Shown in pieces: positions 1-48,481 of a stretch of DNA of 64,000 nucleotides. The notes under the pieces were generated by a model. The model searched no databases. It was given only the letters and a program-made list of their open reading frames with translations, and had not been told where the DNA came from. Location: positions 17,290,809-17,354,808 of the forward strand of contig NW_022145612.1 of the NCBI RefSeq assembly GCF_000002235.5. The letters run 5' to 3'. Every line of letters begins with the position of its first letter. Positions within the stretch are counted from its first letter, which is position 1. This stretch comes from Strongylocentrotus purpuratus. Taxonomy: Eukaryota; Echinodermata; Echinoidea; Camarodonta; Strongylocentrotidae. The position numbers and the translations under genes were made by a program.

Positions 1-1
1 G

Positions 2-169
2 ATATACGACTTGACGCAGGATTACAAGTTAGTCTTCGTTGCGTTAGGTGTAGCCGAGGTTCTCATCTCTTTCAGTTACATCTGTTTCGTCATTGCACAG
101 AACTATCAGCGAAAGAAGAAAGAGGCGTTGACACTGGATGAAGCTAACGTTGCAGGGCATAAGCTTTAA
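2..169 (+). CDS. 3'-terminal coding exon of a multi-pass membrane transporter, probably SLC16 (monocarboxylate transporter)-like
   Basis: Frame 2 is open from the window edge to a TAA at 167-169 and encodes 55 residues; the gene begins outside the window. The peptide opens with IYDLTQDYKLVF, runs through one hydrophobic helix of about 22 residues ending near FVIAQNY, and finishes with a basic cytoplasmic tail (QRKKKEALTLDEANVAGHKL). An IYD-type motif just before the last helix followed by a short charged tail is what SLC16/MCT transporters show at their twelfth helix. The family call is therefore an inference from one helix. Other major-facilitator families could look similar. The gene converges on FER, which is on the other strand. 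Confidence 0.6.
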   Translation: MYDLTQDYKLVFVALGVAEVLISFSYICFVIAQNYQRKKKEALTLDEANVAGHKL

Positions 170-589
170 AATAATGATTTTTTTTTTTAAACCAAAGAGG
201 AATGGTTTGATGACTTATGATGGTGCTGACATGAATGGTGTAATTGCTGTTTGATTATTTATCGTCGGAATGTTATATCGTTATATTAATCATATTAATA
301 CCGTAGACCACTATTTACCTTATCTGATATTTGTACCTCTGAAATTTTACACCAATTTTCAAATTCATAGATGATCAATACTAATTTCGAAATTTGAATA
401 CTATATTTGTTATGCTTTTTTTAAACATTCCATTTATGTCATTATTCTTGTAAGTATTAAATAATTATGCTCACGTATACGTTCGTTGTTATCAGAACGC
501 CAGATAAACTTCTCTATTGCTCCCATTTAGGGGGTTGATGCAACACATGTATAGGATTAACCCATACGAATATACACTCGGTAAAAGAA

Positions 590-1032
590 GAGAAAGTGGA
601 CTCTTTTTATTGTGAGCAATTTTCATATAAACCGCCAAAAATATAATAGAATTCAACCAAATTAAAGGAAAATTAATAATTTACCGACATCCATTAAGAT
701 CAAGTTTCAAACATTCACACTTGAATGGGCATATTCATTTCACCGTTAGAATATCCGATTAAAAGAAGATTACAAGTAAAGCAAGCAGCGATTCAAATGT
801 TAATGAACATGTGCATCTGTATATTCTTGTTCAACATTGGAAATAAAGAATGAGAAACAATGAGAAAGTTACAGCTCTAGATTTCAGGTAATGTATCAGG
901 ACTGCAATGTTTTTAACATGCATGGTCAAAATGCCTCTACTCTCGCGTTCTCGAGATTGTTTTTTTTTTCTTTCACTGCTTTAATTTGACTCTACAAGAT
1001 GGAAATGCTCATCAACATTTAAATGGCTAGTG
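590..1032 (+). repeat. direct duplication, copy 1 (about 450 bp)
   Basis: This block aligns collinearly with 1981-2430. Shared landmarks in the same order include TATAAACCG, GGGCATATT, ATTCAAATGTTAA, GAACATGTGCATCTG, a T-rich run and TTTAATTTGACTCT. The copies have diverged considerably, with substitutions and small indels. No inverted termini are visible, so it looks like an old segmental duplication or an unclassified interspersed repeat in the 3' region of the transporter gene. Confidence 0.75.
842..847 (+). terminator. candidate polyadenylation signal AATAAA for the transporter gene
   Basis: This is the first canonical AATAAA seen downstream of the stop at 169, about 670 bases into the putative 3' UTR. 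It lies inside the first copy of the duplicated block 590-1032. In the second copy the corresponding position has no AATAAA. No transcript evidence is available, so this is only a candidate. Confidence 0.25.
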
Positions 1033-1404
1033 CCCCATATTTTGCCATTTTCTTTCACCGACAGACTCATCTTTTCTTAATACCTATTTTAGCTCACCAC
1101 AGCACTTCTTACTGTACCATATCCGTCTCATTAAATTGTCTTACAAGGTGAGAAAATACCTCCGTAAGTTGCAAAGTTGAATTGCTGAAGCTATATTCAC
1201 TTTTGAGAATTGTTCGTTCGAATACCTTGTAAGGAGGATGGGATAACCCCTTTACAAAAGCAAATGAACATATCTTTGACGAACGAACCGATCTTGAAAA
1301 ATACCTTCTCAACCTGATGTATATTGAGGTACCTAAGAGCAAGCAAGACAGGTATTTCAGTTGTTCAGTTGTTTTGCCATCTCACATAGATTTTCATTTG
1401 AATA

Positions 1405-1512
1405 GCAGCTGCATGGAAAATATTATTGATACGAAGTATATAACTTAAGATGCATGATGCAGCTGCATGGAAAATATTATTGATACGAAGTATATAACTT
1501 AAGATGCATGAT
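1405..1512 (+). repeat. perfect 54-bp tandem duplication (two copies)
   Basis: The unit from GCAGCTGCATGGAAAA to TTAAGATGCATGAT occurs at 1405-1458 and again at 1459-1512 without visible differences, so the event is recent. It lies between the two copies of the larger divergent duplication. The unit length is a multiple of three, which keeps a minus-strand frame open across it, but nothing suggests that it codes. Confidence 0.9.
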
Positions 1513-1980
1513 GCACACAAAGAAAAGGCAATACTCGAGGTCAAAGTTGTTAATATATAATATGTTGGCATATAAAACTTTGTTGATACACATTGATATG
1601 TGTAATAATAATGTTTGTGCCTATAATATACACCTCAAGAAACGAATCACATACATGAAACAAGATATAAATATGTATTTCAGAAGCAACTATTGCAACG
1701 GGTTTATTTGTCACGTATTCATGTATTTCTTTGTGTGTGCGTTGTTTTGTTTTTGTTTGGTATAATAGCATATCAGCATATTATGTGCTGCTATTATTGT
1801 ACGACTTCATAATTCTCTCTAGCATGCTAGATCGAAGACTATGCTTTTGTTTGTGATTTTTTTTTCTTCTACATTTTCTGTTCATCCATTTTTTTCTCCT
1901 ACTACTTTGCTCTATCACTAAACAAGTAATTATCTTTATGAACAAAACAAGAAATATATGTACACTAAGCATAAAAAGTA

Positions 1981-2430
1981 ACTCGACGCTCTTTATTGTT
2001 CCGAATTTTCGTATAAACCGTCAAGAAAATATGATAAAATATATATCAAGTTAAAGGAACATTAACACTCTACCAACATTAATTAAAATCAAGTTTTGAA
2101 CTTCCACGCTTTTATGGGCATATTAATCTATTAATCCATTACAAGGTCTGATTAAGAAAATTGCAGAAAATAAGAGCAAGGAGCCATTCAAATGTTAACG
2201 AACATGTGCATCTGAGAGATATTCTTTTCCAACAATGAAAACAGAGAAAGAGAAACAATGAGAATGATTGAGCTCCAAATGCCAACTGTTGTTTCAGGAC
2301 TGCATGGTTTGGACAAGCACGGTCAAGAGACATCTCCTTTCGTGCTTCTCGGGATTGTTTTTTTTTTCTTCACTGTTTTAATTTGACTCTGAAAGAGTGA
2401 AATGCACATCGACATTTGAATGGCCAGATG
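1981..2430 (+). repeat. direct duplication, copy 2 (about 450 bp)
   Basis: Second copy of the block at 590-1032, about 1.39 kb downstream and in the same orientation. It keeps TATAAACCG, ATTCAAATGTTAA, GAACATGTGCATCTG and TTTAATTTGACTCT in the same order. Confidence 0.75.
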
Positions 2431-5400
2431 CCTCAGTTTGCGATTTTCTTTCAGAGACTTATTAATTGTTAAATGGCTATGCTCGCTCATTCGTGAATGC
2501 TATGATTACAATTACATATTATCTTAAAGAAGATGAATTTTATGTTTATTTTGATATATGAAAGATAACTTTATATAAAATGTTTATGAGAAGAATGAAT
2601 TAAAAGCGTTGTCTACTTTTTTGTTGTTGCTTATTAAAGTGCAGAAATATTTACCATCCTTTTTCTCACTCTCATTCCCCATCTTTCTTTAAAAAAGGAA
2701 AAGGTGTGATAACAGTGTGACAATAAATTTGATATACCCTTATCCTGTCCAAAACATGCCAACATCTGCCGGGTACAATACATCTCATTGCAGAAGAAAA
2801 AATATACAGCTGTTCCAGTTTTATATATATATGCCATTTATTCATTTGGAATGAAATTTCATCATCTACAGAGGGAATTAAAATAACAATATGGTTACAA
2901 CATTTTGTGGCCAATATGCTAATTGGCTTATTACAGTTTATTACAATTTGATACAATCAAAATTTAAAATCTATGATAATCTTACAAAGCTTATTCGAGC
3001 ACATGATTTATATACAGCAGGTTCATAAAATTAATATTGTATATGATGATTTATAATTATAAAATTCATAAGGCAACATATATAAGTATTCTATTTGTCT
3101 CTATAAATCAATTAAATGATTTTGATGCAGCACATTGCGTTAAGTATACCTTACACAGACAAAAATCAAAATGAAATTTTCCCACATTATCACAACTAAA
3201 ATAAGGCATATTGTTAATCATACGAAAGAGTTGTGATTGATCAGATTGAAAGACTATACTTATCACTACAAATTGAACATGAAAATCTCAACTAGTCAAT
3301 CAATCATCACTTCTTCAATTTTTGGCATAATTATTTACCATCCATTATTGACATGAAAGATACATCTTAAGTTTGCTCATATACATCTGAGCCAGAAAAA
3401 GAAGTACATTTTTCACTGAATCGGTTGCCCCTTTTGAGAAGGTGGTTTTGATCAAAGCTCGGTTGCATAAAACTTAGCACTGATTGTAACTTTGTAACAT
3501 GGAAATCTTGATTTGATTGGATGTTGAGTGATGTTGCCATGGTAGTAAATACTGATGGCAAAGTTATGATCAGTAGTATTTTGTATGCAACAGGGTCCTG
3601 ATCATTCATGCTATCATATCATGTTATATATTACACAGACAGGCTTTGTATCCTTGGGTATGTGTTAATGAGTGAATCATACATATGTTAATGCGATTTA
3701 TTGAACAATACAGCATATCGTCGAATCAGGATCTATCATTTATGGACTTAATGAATTCTTGGACAATTTTGATTCGTTAGATTTCTCAAAGCACAAACTT
3801 TTAAGGAAAATATATGCCACCTAGAAATGAGCTATAATCTCAATAAAATCAATAAAAATACAAAACTTCTAGAGCATTTTGGTCTGAAAGGCAAATGATA
3901 CAAATTTATTGAAGTCATGGTATGAAATCATTTTATTAGGATATCAAATTATTCAATTCAAATGATTTTCTTATATCCTTTCATGTCCTATTTAAAATCT
4001 ATAAAAATGAAAACCTAGATATTTTTACGCAATAAAGTCTAAAAATATGTTAAAAGATCATATTGCTAGAAGAAATGAAAGAGTGAAGCAATAAGTTAGA
4101 TTCAATATACAAACAATATTTAAAACAAGGATAATTCATATAATTAAATTAAGCCCCTGTAATGCACCCATACTTCTCTAATAAGAACAATTTCAATGCA
4201 TAAATATCAAGACTTCTCTGAGGAAAGTGCAAAGAAAAAAGAATATTGACATTACTGTTTTTTGGTAATCAAATTAGCATGATCATCATGTCATGATCCT
4301 GTCATTCCTTTTTCTTGAAATCATCAGAATATTTCAACACAAATGTTGTACTTCTTTTTTAACCATTGAAAAAAAAATCCCAAGACAGAATTCAATCATG
4401 TTTCAATGTTCAGTGTATTCTCATACTTTTTGCAATCTCCTGGAGGCTTCAGTCTATCTTTAAAATCACCTAAAACAAACAATACCATTTTTTGAGAGCA
4501 ATTTCATAAAGAAGACGGGTCTTGGACAGCTAAATACAGAAGGAAAGAAGGGAGATATTGACATAAATATATACAAGGAGTTAAGCACCATATCCAAATT
4601 TTAATATCGACATAAAATTTGTTATTAACTTACGTCTGGGAGCATCAGAAAAAGAAGTACATTCAATACCTCCCAAGACTGAAAACTTGAAGTTAATAAT
4701 TACATTAATATGAGAATTTGCTTTCGATTGCAAATGCTCTCAGTTCATATAGATAAATCTACATGATGTACGTCATGTATATGTATATCCTGTACGGAAA
4801 TTGTAAATGCATAATTGACAGAGATGACTGTAATCATAACTTTTGAGAATGATATATGTATAAGGAAAAGTGGAAGGCAAAGGAATTAATTATTTTATCC
4901 ATGAAAGATAATTGAAATCTCTATTCATGGAAGACAGATTTAAATTCCTTGTAACTTGAATTTCATAAGCACCAAATATATACATACATATTGACTCCAT
5001 GTGACAAAAACTAAAAAGAAATCAGAAACATAAGAAAACAGGCTCCATATTCTGAGTAATGGCAAAAATATAACTTTCAATTGGAATTTAGGAATAATCA
5101 AATGGTTCTTCATTGGAAGTATACTCAGTCATCTGCAATATGTTGTAAAAAATGGAACAGTATTTGATTTTTCATGAAAAATATAATGTTGTTCTGCACG
5201 AACATGTAAAATATGTAGACAACATATCTCTTTTTGCTGATATTTATATGGGCCAAAAATTATTACCATTGTTTCGTGTTGAGTCTTTCTCTCTCTAAAT
5301 ATGTAACTATTCATATGCTGGTAAAAGCCTCGTAACAAATACTGTATGTTTTTCCGTCATATATTTCCTCAAATAATAGATGTTTAAATTATTTTATTTG

Positions 5401-8170
5401 TTTATTTTTACTATTAAATTTGCTGATTTAAATCAATGTTGGAAAAAAAAAATTAGGGAAAAGATGGAAATAAATGCTATTTCTACCAAAACTAAACTAT
5501 ACAGGATCTATGATTTATGTACAGTTGAAAATATATAAATTTCTACATTCCATTACATACATTATTGTTTGTTACATGTACACAATACAAAGAAAATTGT
5601 ACAACTTTACTCATCATTTCTAAATGTGTAAGAAATGGTAAGAAATGTTATAAATAGCAATTTAGTACATACATACAATTTATGTCTTATATACAAGCAT
5701 AATGAAACCATCACCAGTTTGTATTCACAGAGACCTCTTGTGGTCTGCTGTGTGAAAGGCATGGTACAAACCAAAGACACTTACAAATTATTCTTGAAAC
5801 GAAGAAGCAGATAATTCTACTGAGTTGATCAAGAGAAATGGAAAGACAAATTCTAATGCACTGCTGAAATAATGTTTTATTATAAGAAACCATCTATTCT
5901 ATGTAAGAAAAATAAGGCACTTTAAAGCTTAGATAAAATGGAAGTCCTAATGAAGAAAAGAAAATAATAAACTGTCAAACCAAGCAATATTACCCAGTAA
6001 TTGACTGTCCCATGGTATCTCCAGTGCTTCATACACAACACTATTGTTTAACATTCTAATATTCTACTATACGCTTTTTGTTTGTTTATGTTGTCAAAAC
6101 CATAATGCTTAGAGTAAAGTGTTTACAACCGTCTCCAACACTAGCTAACCAGTCTTTGAGTAATATGACTATAACCATTTGCATAGATCACCAATTGCCA
6201 GATAACCCGACTACAATGAGAGATCTACAAACGGAGGAGTGTCGGCGGAAATACTTTTCTTTTAAATAATAGATGTTTCATGGTAAAGATATATACCAAT
6301 CTCCATGTTTGACAAGTGCTGTGAGCCTTCAATGCCAGTTTAACAAAGCTGCAGGGAAAGTTTGAATTGCATGTGCTCAGACATATGCTCTTGTAAAAAC
6401 TGCTCCGGGTTTTATGTCACCAAAGATGTAGGTTTAAGGTTAGCTTTGGTGTTATGATTACAATGAAGGGTCAGGCAGAGTGTTTGGTCCATGGTTGAAG
6501 TTAGACATTCATTTTAGTGTAGGATACTGACCGAGGAGATATGGTTGCCAGAGCATGTGTCGCACAACCAATTTTTATTTACATCATTATTAAAACACAC
6601 TTTACTTGAAAAAAATCAATCCATGACATTTTTCAGAGTATCAAGCAGAACTCACTTTGTCTTACTGGTATGTGAATTGTATAATGTCACACTTTCTTCA
6701 TTTACAAATTTATGACCACAATAAAACATATATTCACAGATCAATTGTAAAAAAAAAGAATTACAAATATTGCATAATTTCTTTACATATATTCCTGGAT
6801 TTGTACAGGATTGTTCTTGCAGGAAGACATGAAGTAAATGATTTTCACAAACATGTACATCTCTGCAAAGTGCCGTTAATCAAAACTTGACAAAAAACCC
6901 ACATAAGCAATCAATTTTTAATGGATAAAAGGTACCGCTGTATAATTGCCTCTATTTTCAAACAACAATATGATAGCAAATAAGTTGGTTTTGTTCAAGA
7001 GTAGTTTTTAATGTGACCACGTTTCTCCCTCAATTCATCTTAATTCATCTCTACTTGAGATTTTGTGAAGATAATTTAATGAACAATTTAGTTGGTATTC
7101 AGAAATAAAATGTGATAAATTATTAATAACATGAGTTATTCGATGGCAATAGAGTTGTGTGTGGTCAAACTGACATATTTCTGCAAAGTATAAAAAGAAT
7201 ATATCCATACATCCTAATCGTATAACATTTATGAGTTTAAATTCATAATCAAGTTAATTAGTCATATGATGGTAAACTAATTACAATCATCATAATACCA
7301 TCAAATAATATTCTTATTAGAGGGCAATTTCATTGGTCTATTATGATTGTTTGCTTTCTCATATATATTGCTAGGTACAATCCGATGCATTCAATTTTTA
7401 TTTTAGTGACACAGAAGGATATTGGAGGGCAAATCCAACGTTATCCCTTTCATACGGGTTAAAAGTGTGATGCACATTCCAAACACTACCGCAGAGATTT
7501 AAATAAGCTGCATAGCAACATACCCTCAGACTGAGATCACATGAAACAATAGAAATAAAAAGGAAGGGAAACATTTTCTGTTGAGAACCAGAAGGGCATT
7601 TACTCCATGTGGAAGGGTAAGAGTTAATGTCCTTCTTCCTTTCAGCAGATGATGAAGCTCCTGGAATACCATGACAAGGATCTAGTTATAAGGTTGATGA
7701 TACTGGGTCCTGTTTGGTCAAAAATCCATGATGTCCATTTGAAGAAAAGAAAAAAAAATCCTGAGAGCCATTCCAGATTTTTTGTTTATTTTTGTATTTT
7801 TTTGTTTATATGGGGGGGGGGGGGGGGGGGGTAGAACTGGTCCAGGCTCTCTCCCTTTTTTTTCTTCAGAGAACAAAAAGCATTTGCCACCTGAATAATT
7901 ACATTTTTTGGGAACCCCCCCCTTCATTTCTGGATCTGCCCCCGGCCCCCATTGCTGACCAAAATGATAAATAAATCTTACAGCACTTAGATCAATAACC
8001 TTATAATCTTTGATGATTTCACAATCATGATTCCAGTATCCGAGTACATTTCAGAAAACAGTTGCCCCTTCAGCCGTGTAATTTGCCGAAATTAAGCCCC
8101 CTTTTAAAACAAAACCATGGATACGCCCCTGACTGAGAGGACATCTGTTAGAAGCCCCCATAGCATATCA
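2431..8170. other. AT-rich intergenic/3' flanking DNA between two convergent genes
   Basis: I see no coding exon here. The stretch is AT-rich, with many short T/A runs, and should contain the 3' UTR of FER on the minus strand starting below 8171. The nearest minus-strand AATAAA (TTTATT on the plus strand, 7785-7790) lies about 380 bases past the FER stop and is a weak candidate for its poly(A) signal. Content noted: a small hairpin at 7578-7645, a run of about 20 G at 7812-7831, and a piece near 6515-6565 that resembles 32040-32095. Confidence 0.5.
7578..7645. repeat. short imperfect hairpin repeat of the AGAAGGGCATTAACTC type
   Basis: The left part reads CTGTTGAGAACCAGAAGGGC and the right part AGAGTTAATGTCCTTCTT, giving an imperfect inverted repeat. 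Similar hairpins occur at 52325-52395 and 53866-53932, so this is a small dispersed family. Confidence 0.5.
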
Positions 8171-43754
<35,584 letters not shown>

Positions 43755-44659
43755 TCGACTTGAGTTCCTTGCCTAAATGAGGAAAGCAAAACAGAAGAAA
43801 CAAATATTCATATCAAACCTCAATCAAACCAAACAGGACAATCTAACTGTCATGAAAAGGAGCCATGTTAATTGCATAATGTAAAACAATTTGTAATAAC
43901 ATTGTGTTGTATCAAACTGTCAGATTGGACATAAACTGCACAAAGTGCAAAGTTATGAAATGAAAGCAAGGTTTAATATGGTTAGGCAACTCATGCTGAC
44001 TCAAATTCATTTGGAGGTTAATTTCTATCTCTTTACTTTTAATATTTCAATTGTCATTAAAAAAATAACTTCAAGCAACCATGATAAACGACCTCTATTC
44101 CAAATCATTTGCATGCCTCATACTAAAATCATCGGCTCTCCTCCATAGTCCATACGTCACATATGTAATCAAATGAACATGTGTATGTTACAGCCATGGC
44201 AACATTGGTGTTTCAGGACAGGGATTTAGACCTCTATTTTGCCTTCTTGCTAACTTCATTTATTTTGCAAATTTCCTGTGATGACCTTGCTGATACTATA
44301 CCTACACGTAGATCACAAATTTTAGACGGATACTTGATAATTTGGATGTAGGAAGCGGCATGTGATTTATAACTTCACAGTAAAGAGCAATGTTTATACC
44401 TTATTTTTACAGCCAATTAAGGCATCTCCATCCATTGTCTTTTAAACAACCACAAACCTCACAGAGTTATGACCAAGTTTCTGATCAAGTTTCTATATCA
44501 TAGTGAAGGCTTGGATTGTTTTATTGCATCTTTTATACGAGTTACGACTATTACTATTGCAGACTATCTGCTTTAGAAAGCCATTGTTTAGAATACAAGT
44601 GTTTCCTCATTTGAAAAGAATCGTGACAGTTATTGCCCAGTTGACAAATGTAAGATTAC

Positions 44660-45054
44660 TTAAAGATAAAGTTGAGTTCTGGTCATGTGATTGCATTGTG
44701 AAAGAAACGGTGTGGAATCTATCAGAAAAAGTTGATCATCTAGTATATAAGTATTTGTGTGTATTGCAAGGTTCTGGAATCATCAAAATGATAAGAAATT
44801 TGGCCAAATCTTGGCAAAGTTACAAGCACTGTACACAAAATGATGTATATGGGACTACACGAGCACATGGCGAAAAAAACCTACCCCCCGATTTTTACGA
44901 TGTTTCATGTCATATTTAGAATATGAAGGCATTTGAAGAGCCATGCTTTTCAGGGAACATGTTTAATCTGATGTTCTTCCACCCTTGCATAATAACAATG
45001 ATAACGCTCACAAATTATTTTTTACCTCTTCCCAGAACTCAACCTTCTCTTTAA
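44660..45054 (+). mobile_element. MITE family 2 variant
   Basis: It starts TTAAAGATAAAGTTGAGTTC and ends CAGAACTCAACCTTCTCTTTAA. The first 190 bases match other family 2 copies (GATTGCATTGTGAAAGAAAC, TCATCAAAATGATAAGAAAT), and the rest differs. The right end creates a spurious coding-like frame on the minus strand. Confidence 0.8.
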
Positions 45055-45608
45055 TGAGTGCTATATCTTTCACATTCGTCTGTAGACATTTTTTAATACC
45101 ACTTGGCAATGACATGTCTACATCTTCCACAACTCTTGCAAACAGACAAAAAATTGAAAGGAATAACAAAATATATTTGAGAAATACAATTGTCGCAGTC
45201 ATGCTGTATACCTTACAAAATTACTGTACTCCTCATTAATGACACCTTATAATTCTATCTGCAACTGACACTTTTCTGAGAAGGAAACTATCCACTCATC
45301 AATCAACTCTTCAAGATCATTAACAGGAAGGAAACAAAAATCTTCAAGATCATTAATGGAAACTTGGAAAGGAAAACAAAACTCTTTAAGATCAAATTCA
45401 GTGTGAATTATGAATAAGGATCCAGTGCCCAGAAATCCTTTTAATTCCTTTTAAATATATTTCGTAATTTCATTTTTTTTAAATAGAGTAAATGTATATG
45501 TTTGTCTCTTAGAACAAAAATTAAATTGCATAATGCAGACACTTACTTCACAAATCTGATTCAACATTACCTACCATTAAAATTGAAACAAAACTTCAAG
45601 CAACTTCA

Positions 45609-46096
45609 TGAAGGAGAAGTCCACCATGATATTGAGTTGGTCTTAATGGAAGCAGAAAAATGAGAGAAATAGATCAGTGAAAGTTTGAGGAAAATCCAAT
45701 GAACAATAGCAATCTCATGAACTTTTAAAGTTATGATCAATCAACCACAAAATGGCAACTCAGTAACGCACCTTTCAAGCATTCCTCTCATTTGATTTAT
45801 CTTGAAATTTTCATACATTTCCATTTTTGGGGTGGTTGAGGAAGGATTTCATATATTTCATTAAGCCATGAGAGTGCAGGTACAAATGAATATTTTCCTT
45901 AAAGAAAATGAAAATTCATAATTTACTTCAGAGCACAATTTGATGGTCCTGGAAATGTGTGCCACAGAGTTACCAATTTGCATTTGATCGTGTAACTTTT
46001 GTAAATAGATTTTCTTCAAACTTTCACTAATCTGTTCCTCTCATTTTCCCAGTTTCAATAAAACCAACTTAATACCTGGACGAACTTCCCCTTCAA
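45609..46096. mobile_element. about 490-bp element with roughly 85-bp terminal inverted repeats
   Basis: The left end GAAGGAGAAGTCCACCATGA and AGAGAAATAGATCAGTGAAA, continuing AGTTTGAGGAAAAT, are mirrored by ATTTTCTTCAAACTTTCACT and ACTTCCCCTTCAA at the right. Similarity of the arms is about 80 percent by eye. Confidence 0.75.
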
Positions 46097-46392
46097 ACAT
46101 CAAAGCATATTATTTCCTGAATATTCAGATATGAAGCTAAAAACCTTGAGATGTTGAAATCAGATTGAATGTGGGCCCAGGAACATTGATCTATTCATCT
46201 CATACACAGGAAGAAACATGGAAAAGGCATTTCCCTGGTTTCATAAATACGCATGAACTCAAAACCACTGAGTATATTATGCCGATCTCATGCACACAAA
46301 AGTGCAAAGTATTCAAAGCAAATACTCCTGGCTCGATCTGTATAGGTTTGTAAAATTGCAGTTCATGCATGCTTTCCTCTAAAGCTTATTAT

Positions 46393-46666
46393 AGCGAGGT
46401 TCACACAACATTCTGTTAACTTAAATTTTAGGATGTGGTTTTAAAGTTAACTCAAAGTTACAAAACACAATAGATCTTAAGTTTAGCGCGACAGCTATGA
46501 GCAACGGGAGGAGCTCATGCATGCACTCAAAGTTATGTGCTGTGCAGAGGCAGTTAACTTTGAGGTTATACACCCGGCTTGCATGAGGTGAGAATGACTG
46601 CTTGACTGCCATTTAATGCAAACTTTGAATACTCGTTGTTTCGGTCTTGTGTGAACCCTCATCGTG
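46393..46666. mobile_element. MITE with ends AGCGAGGTTCACAC
   Basis: AGCGAGGTTCACACAACATT mirrors TCTTGTGTGAACCCTCAT in part. The interior has GTTAACTCAAAGTTAC and CAGTTAACTTTGAGG, which pair as well. Confidence 0.55.
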
Positions 46667-47566
46667 GTTAGTGGAATGTTGTTTATAACTTTCAGGTTTT
46701 GTTCACATAGATTTTAAAACTAAGAAATTTCCATGTGAACACAGCTAATATGAGTGGTGGTTTAATGTGCATTGTAAAAGGTTGTGCAAGAGCAACTTTA
46801 CACATCATTTATGATTCGTTCTGTGATTAGTAATAAGGAAAGGTTTGGGTAATAAAACAACACAATGGTCCATCAATCATGCAGGCATATACACAACGCA
46901 CATATAATTGTAGTAAATTGTGGTTGTCTGTGTGCCGGGTCTCTGTGCAGATATTACCTTCCTTGATCTAATCATGATAATTTTACTATAATATCTGGGC
47001 CAAGGATTAAAAACATGTTGACTATAAAAAATGCAAATAATAAAGTTACATTAATTCTTCAGCATAAAACAGCGTAATACATGTAGATTAAATCAAGTTG
47101 ATACATTTTAGCTGGCATCCAAGATAACACCTACAGGTGTATCGCAAATAAAAAACAAAATCAAAACACCCCCAAAATAGTAAAGGCAATATACATCAAA
47201 CATTTATATAGTTTACTTAGTTTTTACATTTTATAATAGTACGAGTGTCCATGCTTCTACTATTCTGAAAGATTTTTTCAAAATTATTTTAAAATAAAAA
47301 GACTCCATGTAGTGTAATTCTATAAAGATAGAAATCTTGCAAGAACTAAAACATATGAGATGTTTATGTATAAACAGGAATCTGTAGGATAACAATTAGC
47401 CATCTCCAGGGTAGAAACATAGGATAAATTCCATCTGGGTCGAATCCAAAATGGCGGAAAACAACATCAGCTAGCTACACAACTAGAACTCTGTTGTTGA
47501 TTGGACAGTCACGATAGACATCATAGCTCTGTGTACAAAGGGGCTGGAAAGGTTGGTTTGACTCAC

Positions 47567-47668
47567 CAACTTGTGCCATCGCACTGCATTGCTGAATGTG
47601 CGCACCTCTCGCGTCAGCTGGTCGTGTACCGGCGAGTGCGTCGATTGGAGAAGAGTTTTTCCGCTCAT
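47567..47668 (-). CDS. candidate upstream first exon (34 codons or 5' UTR) for FER
   Basis: An ATG at 47668-47666 opens a frame MSGKTLLQSTHSPVHDQLTR continuing EVRTFSNAVRWHKL, ended by a strong donor (TTG/GTGAGT) in phase 0. The FER exon 1 acceptor at 43773 is also phase 0 with an open ARNSSR leader, so splicing would give an in-frame 40-residue N-terminal extension. Equally, this could be a 5' UTR exon with translation starting at MGFG. The region is CpG-rich, so open frames are less informative, and another frame is open too. The sequence is not recognised. Confidence 0.35.
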
Positions 47669-48130
47669 CTCTACCCCGAGAAAGCAATAAGATTTCCTCC
47701 CAGAAGTTAAATCCAAAGTATTAGATTCCAAGTTTATGTGAGAGAGGAATACTAGCTGCGCCTCTTTGCCGTCATGAGACGGCAAAAATAAACATGGCTT
47801 CCCCCGAAACTTTTATTTGTTTCCCCTGGCTTTAGTCACACATTTCTTGTCTTGTGTCGCTGTTTCAGGGCGCAGGGGGAGTTTACGTGTTACAGCCAGG
47901 TTTTACTTCACTGTTGCGAGAGGGGGCAGCTGTTGGCAGTTCAACGCTGACTCATTTCGTCTCAAATACACAACGCATAGGAAGCTTCCATAAACCGCGT
48001 CTCTGACCCCCGCACTGGTAACAATTGACACAGCATCCAGCAAACAAAAACTGTCCGAATTCTACGACGTAAGACACCAAAACAACATTGTCTCGTCTCT
48101 AAGAATCTCGTCTCATGAGGTGCTACTTCC
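47669..48130 (-). promoter_or_regulatory. candidate FER promoter region, locally CpG-rich
   Basis: CpG dinucleotides and G+C are clearly more frequent here than in the flanks. The region lies just upstream of the candidate first exon and about 4 kb upstream of FER exon 1. A CCAAAATGGCGGAAA word near 47448, matching the YY1 core AANATGGCGG, lies just inside the following intron. No TATA box is convincing. Confidence 0.3.
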
Positions 48131-48481
48131 CAGGTACAGTTATGTTATAATGCCCCACACGATACTCCCCTTTTGACAGTTACCCCAATGATTTGATTAA
48201 AGTTGTTTTTCCTTCGCTAAGTGAGCATCGAGCCCCCTTTTTGCAAGGCTGCTTCGCACATCATAGTCTGCCCTTGTTGAAACGCGTAGGAAATGAGAGG
48301 TTTCCTGTGGGTCGGCTTTCTGCCTCATCGTGATTCATACCCCCCTTGACACTCGATCCTTCAATATCATAGACAACAAAGCATAGTTGCCAACTTCAAT
48401 GTGTTAAGATGAGCCTACCTTTGATACTGCCTCATGTATACCCCTTCCCCCGTGTCACACAACTCTTCATTACCACACAAC

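Noticed and set aside
1109..1342. 77-codon minus-strand open frame
   Set aside because: No splice context, family resemblance or coding-like composition.
45008..45202. Minus-strand open frame with VEDVDMSLPSGIKKCLQT and a donor-like site, apparently an upstream FER exon
   Set aside because: Its last part (KEKVEFWEE) is the terminal inverted repeat of the MITE at 44660-45054, and no acceptor gives an open phase from the exon at 47567-47668 in its ATG frame.
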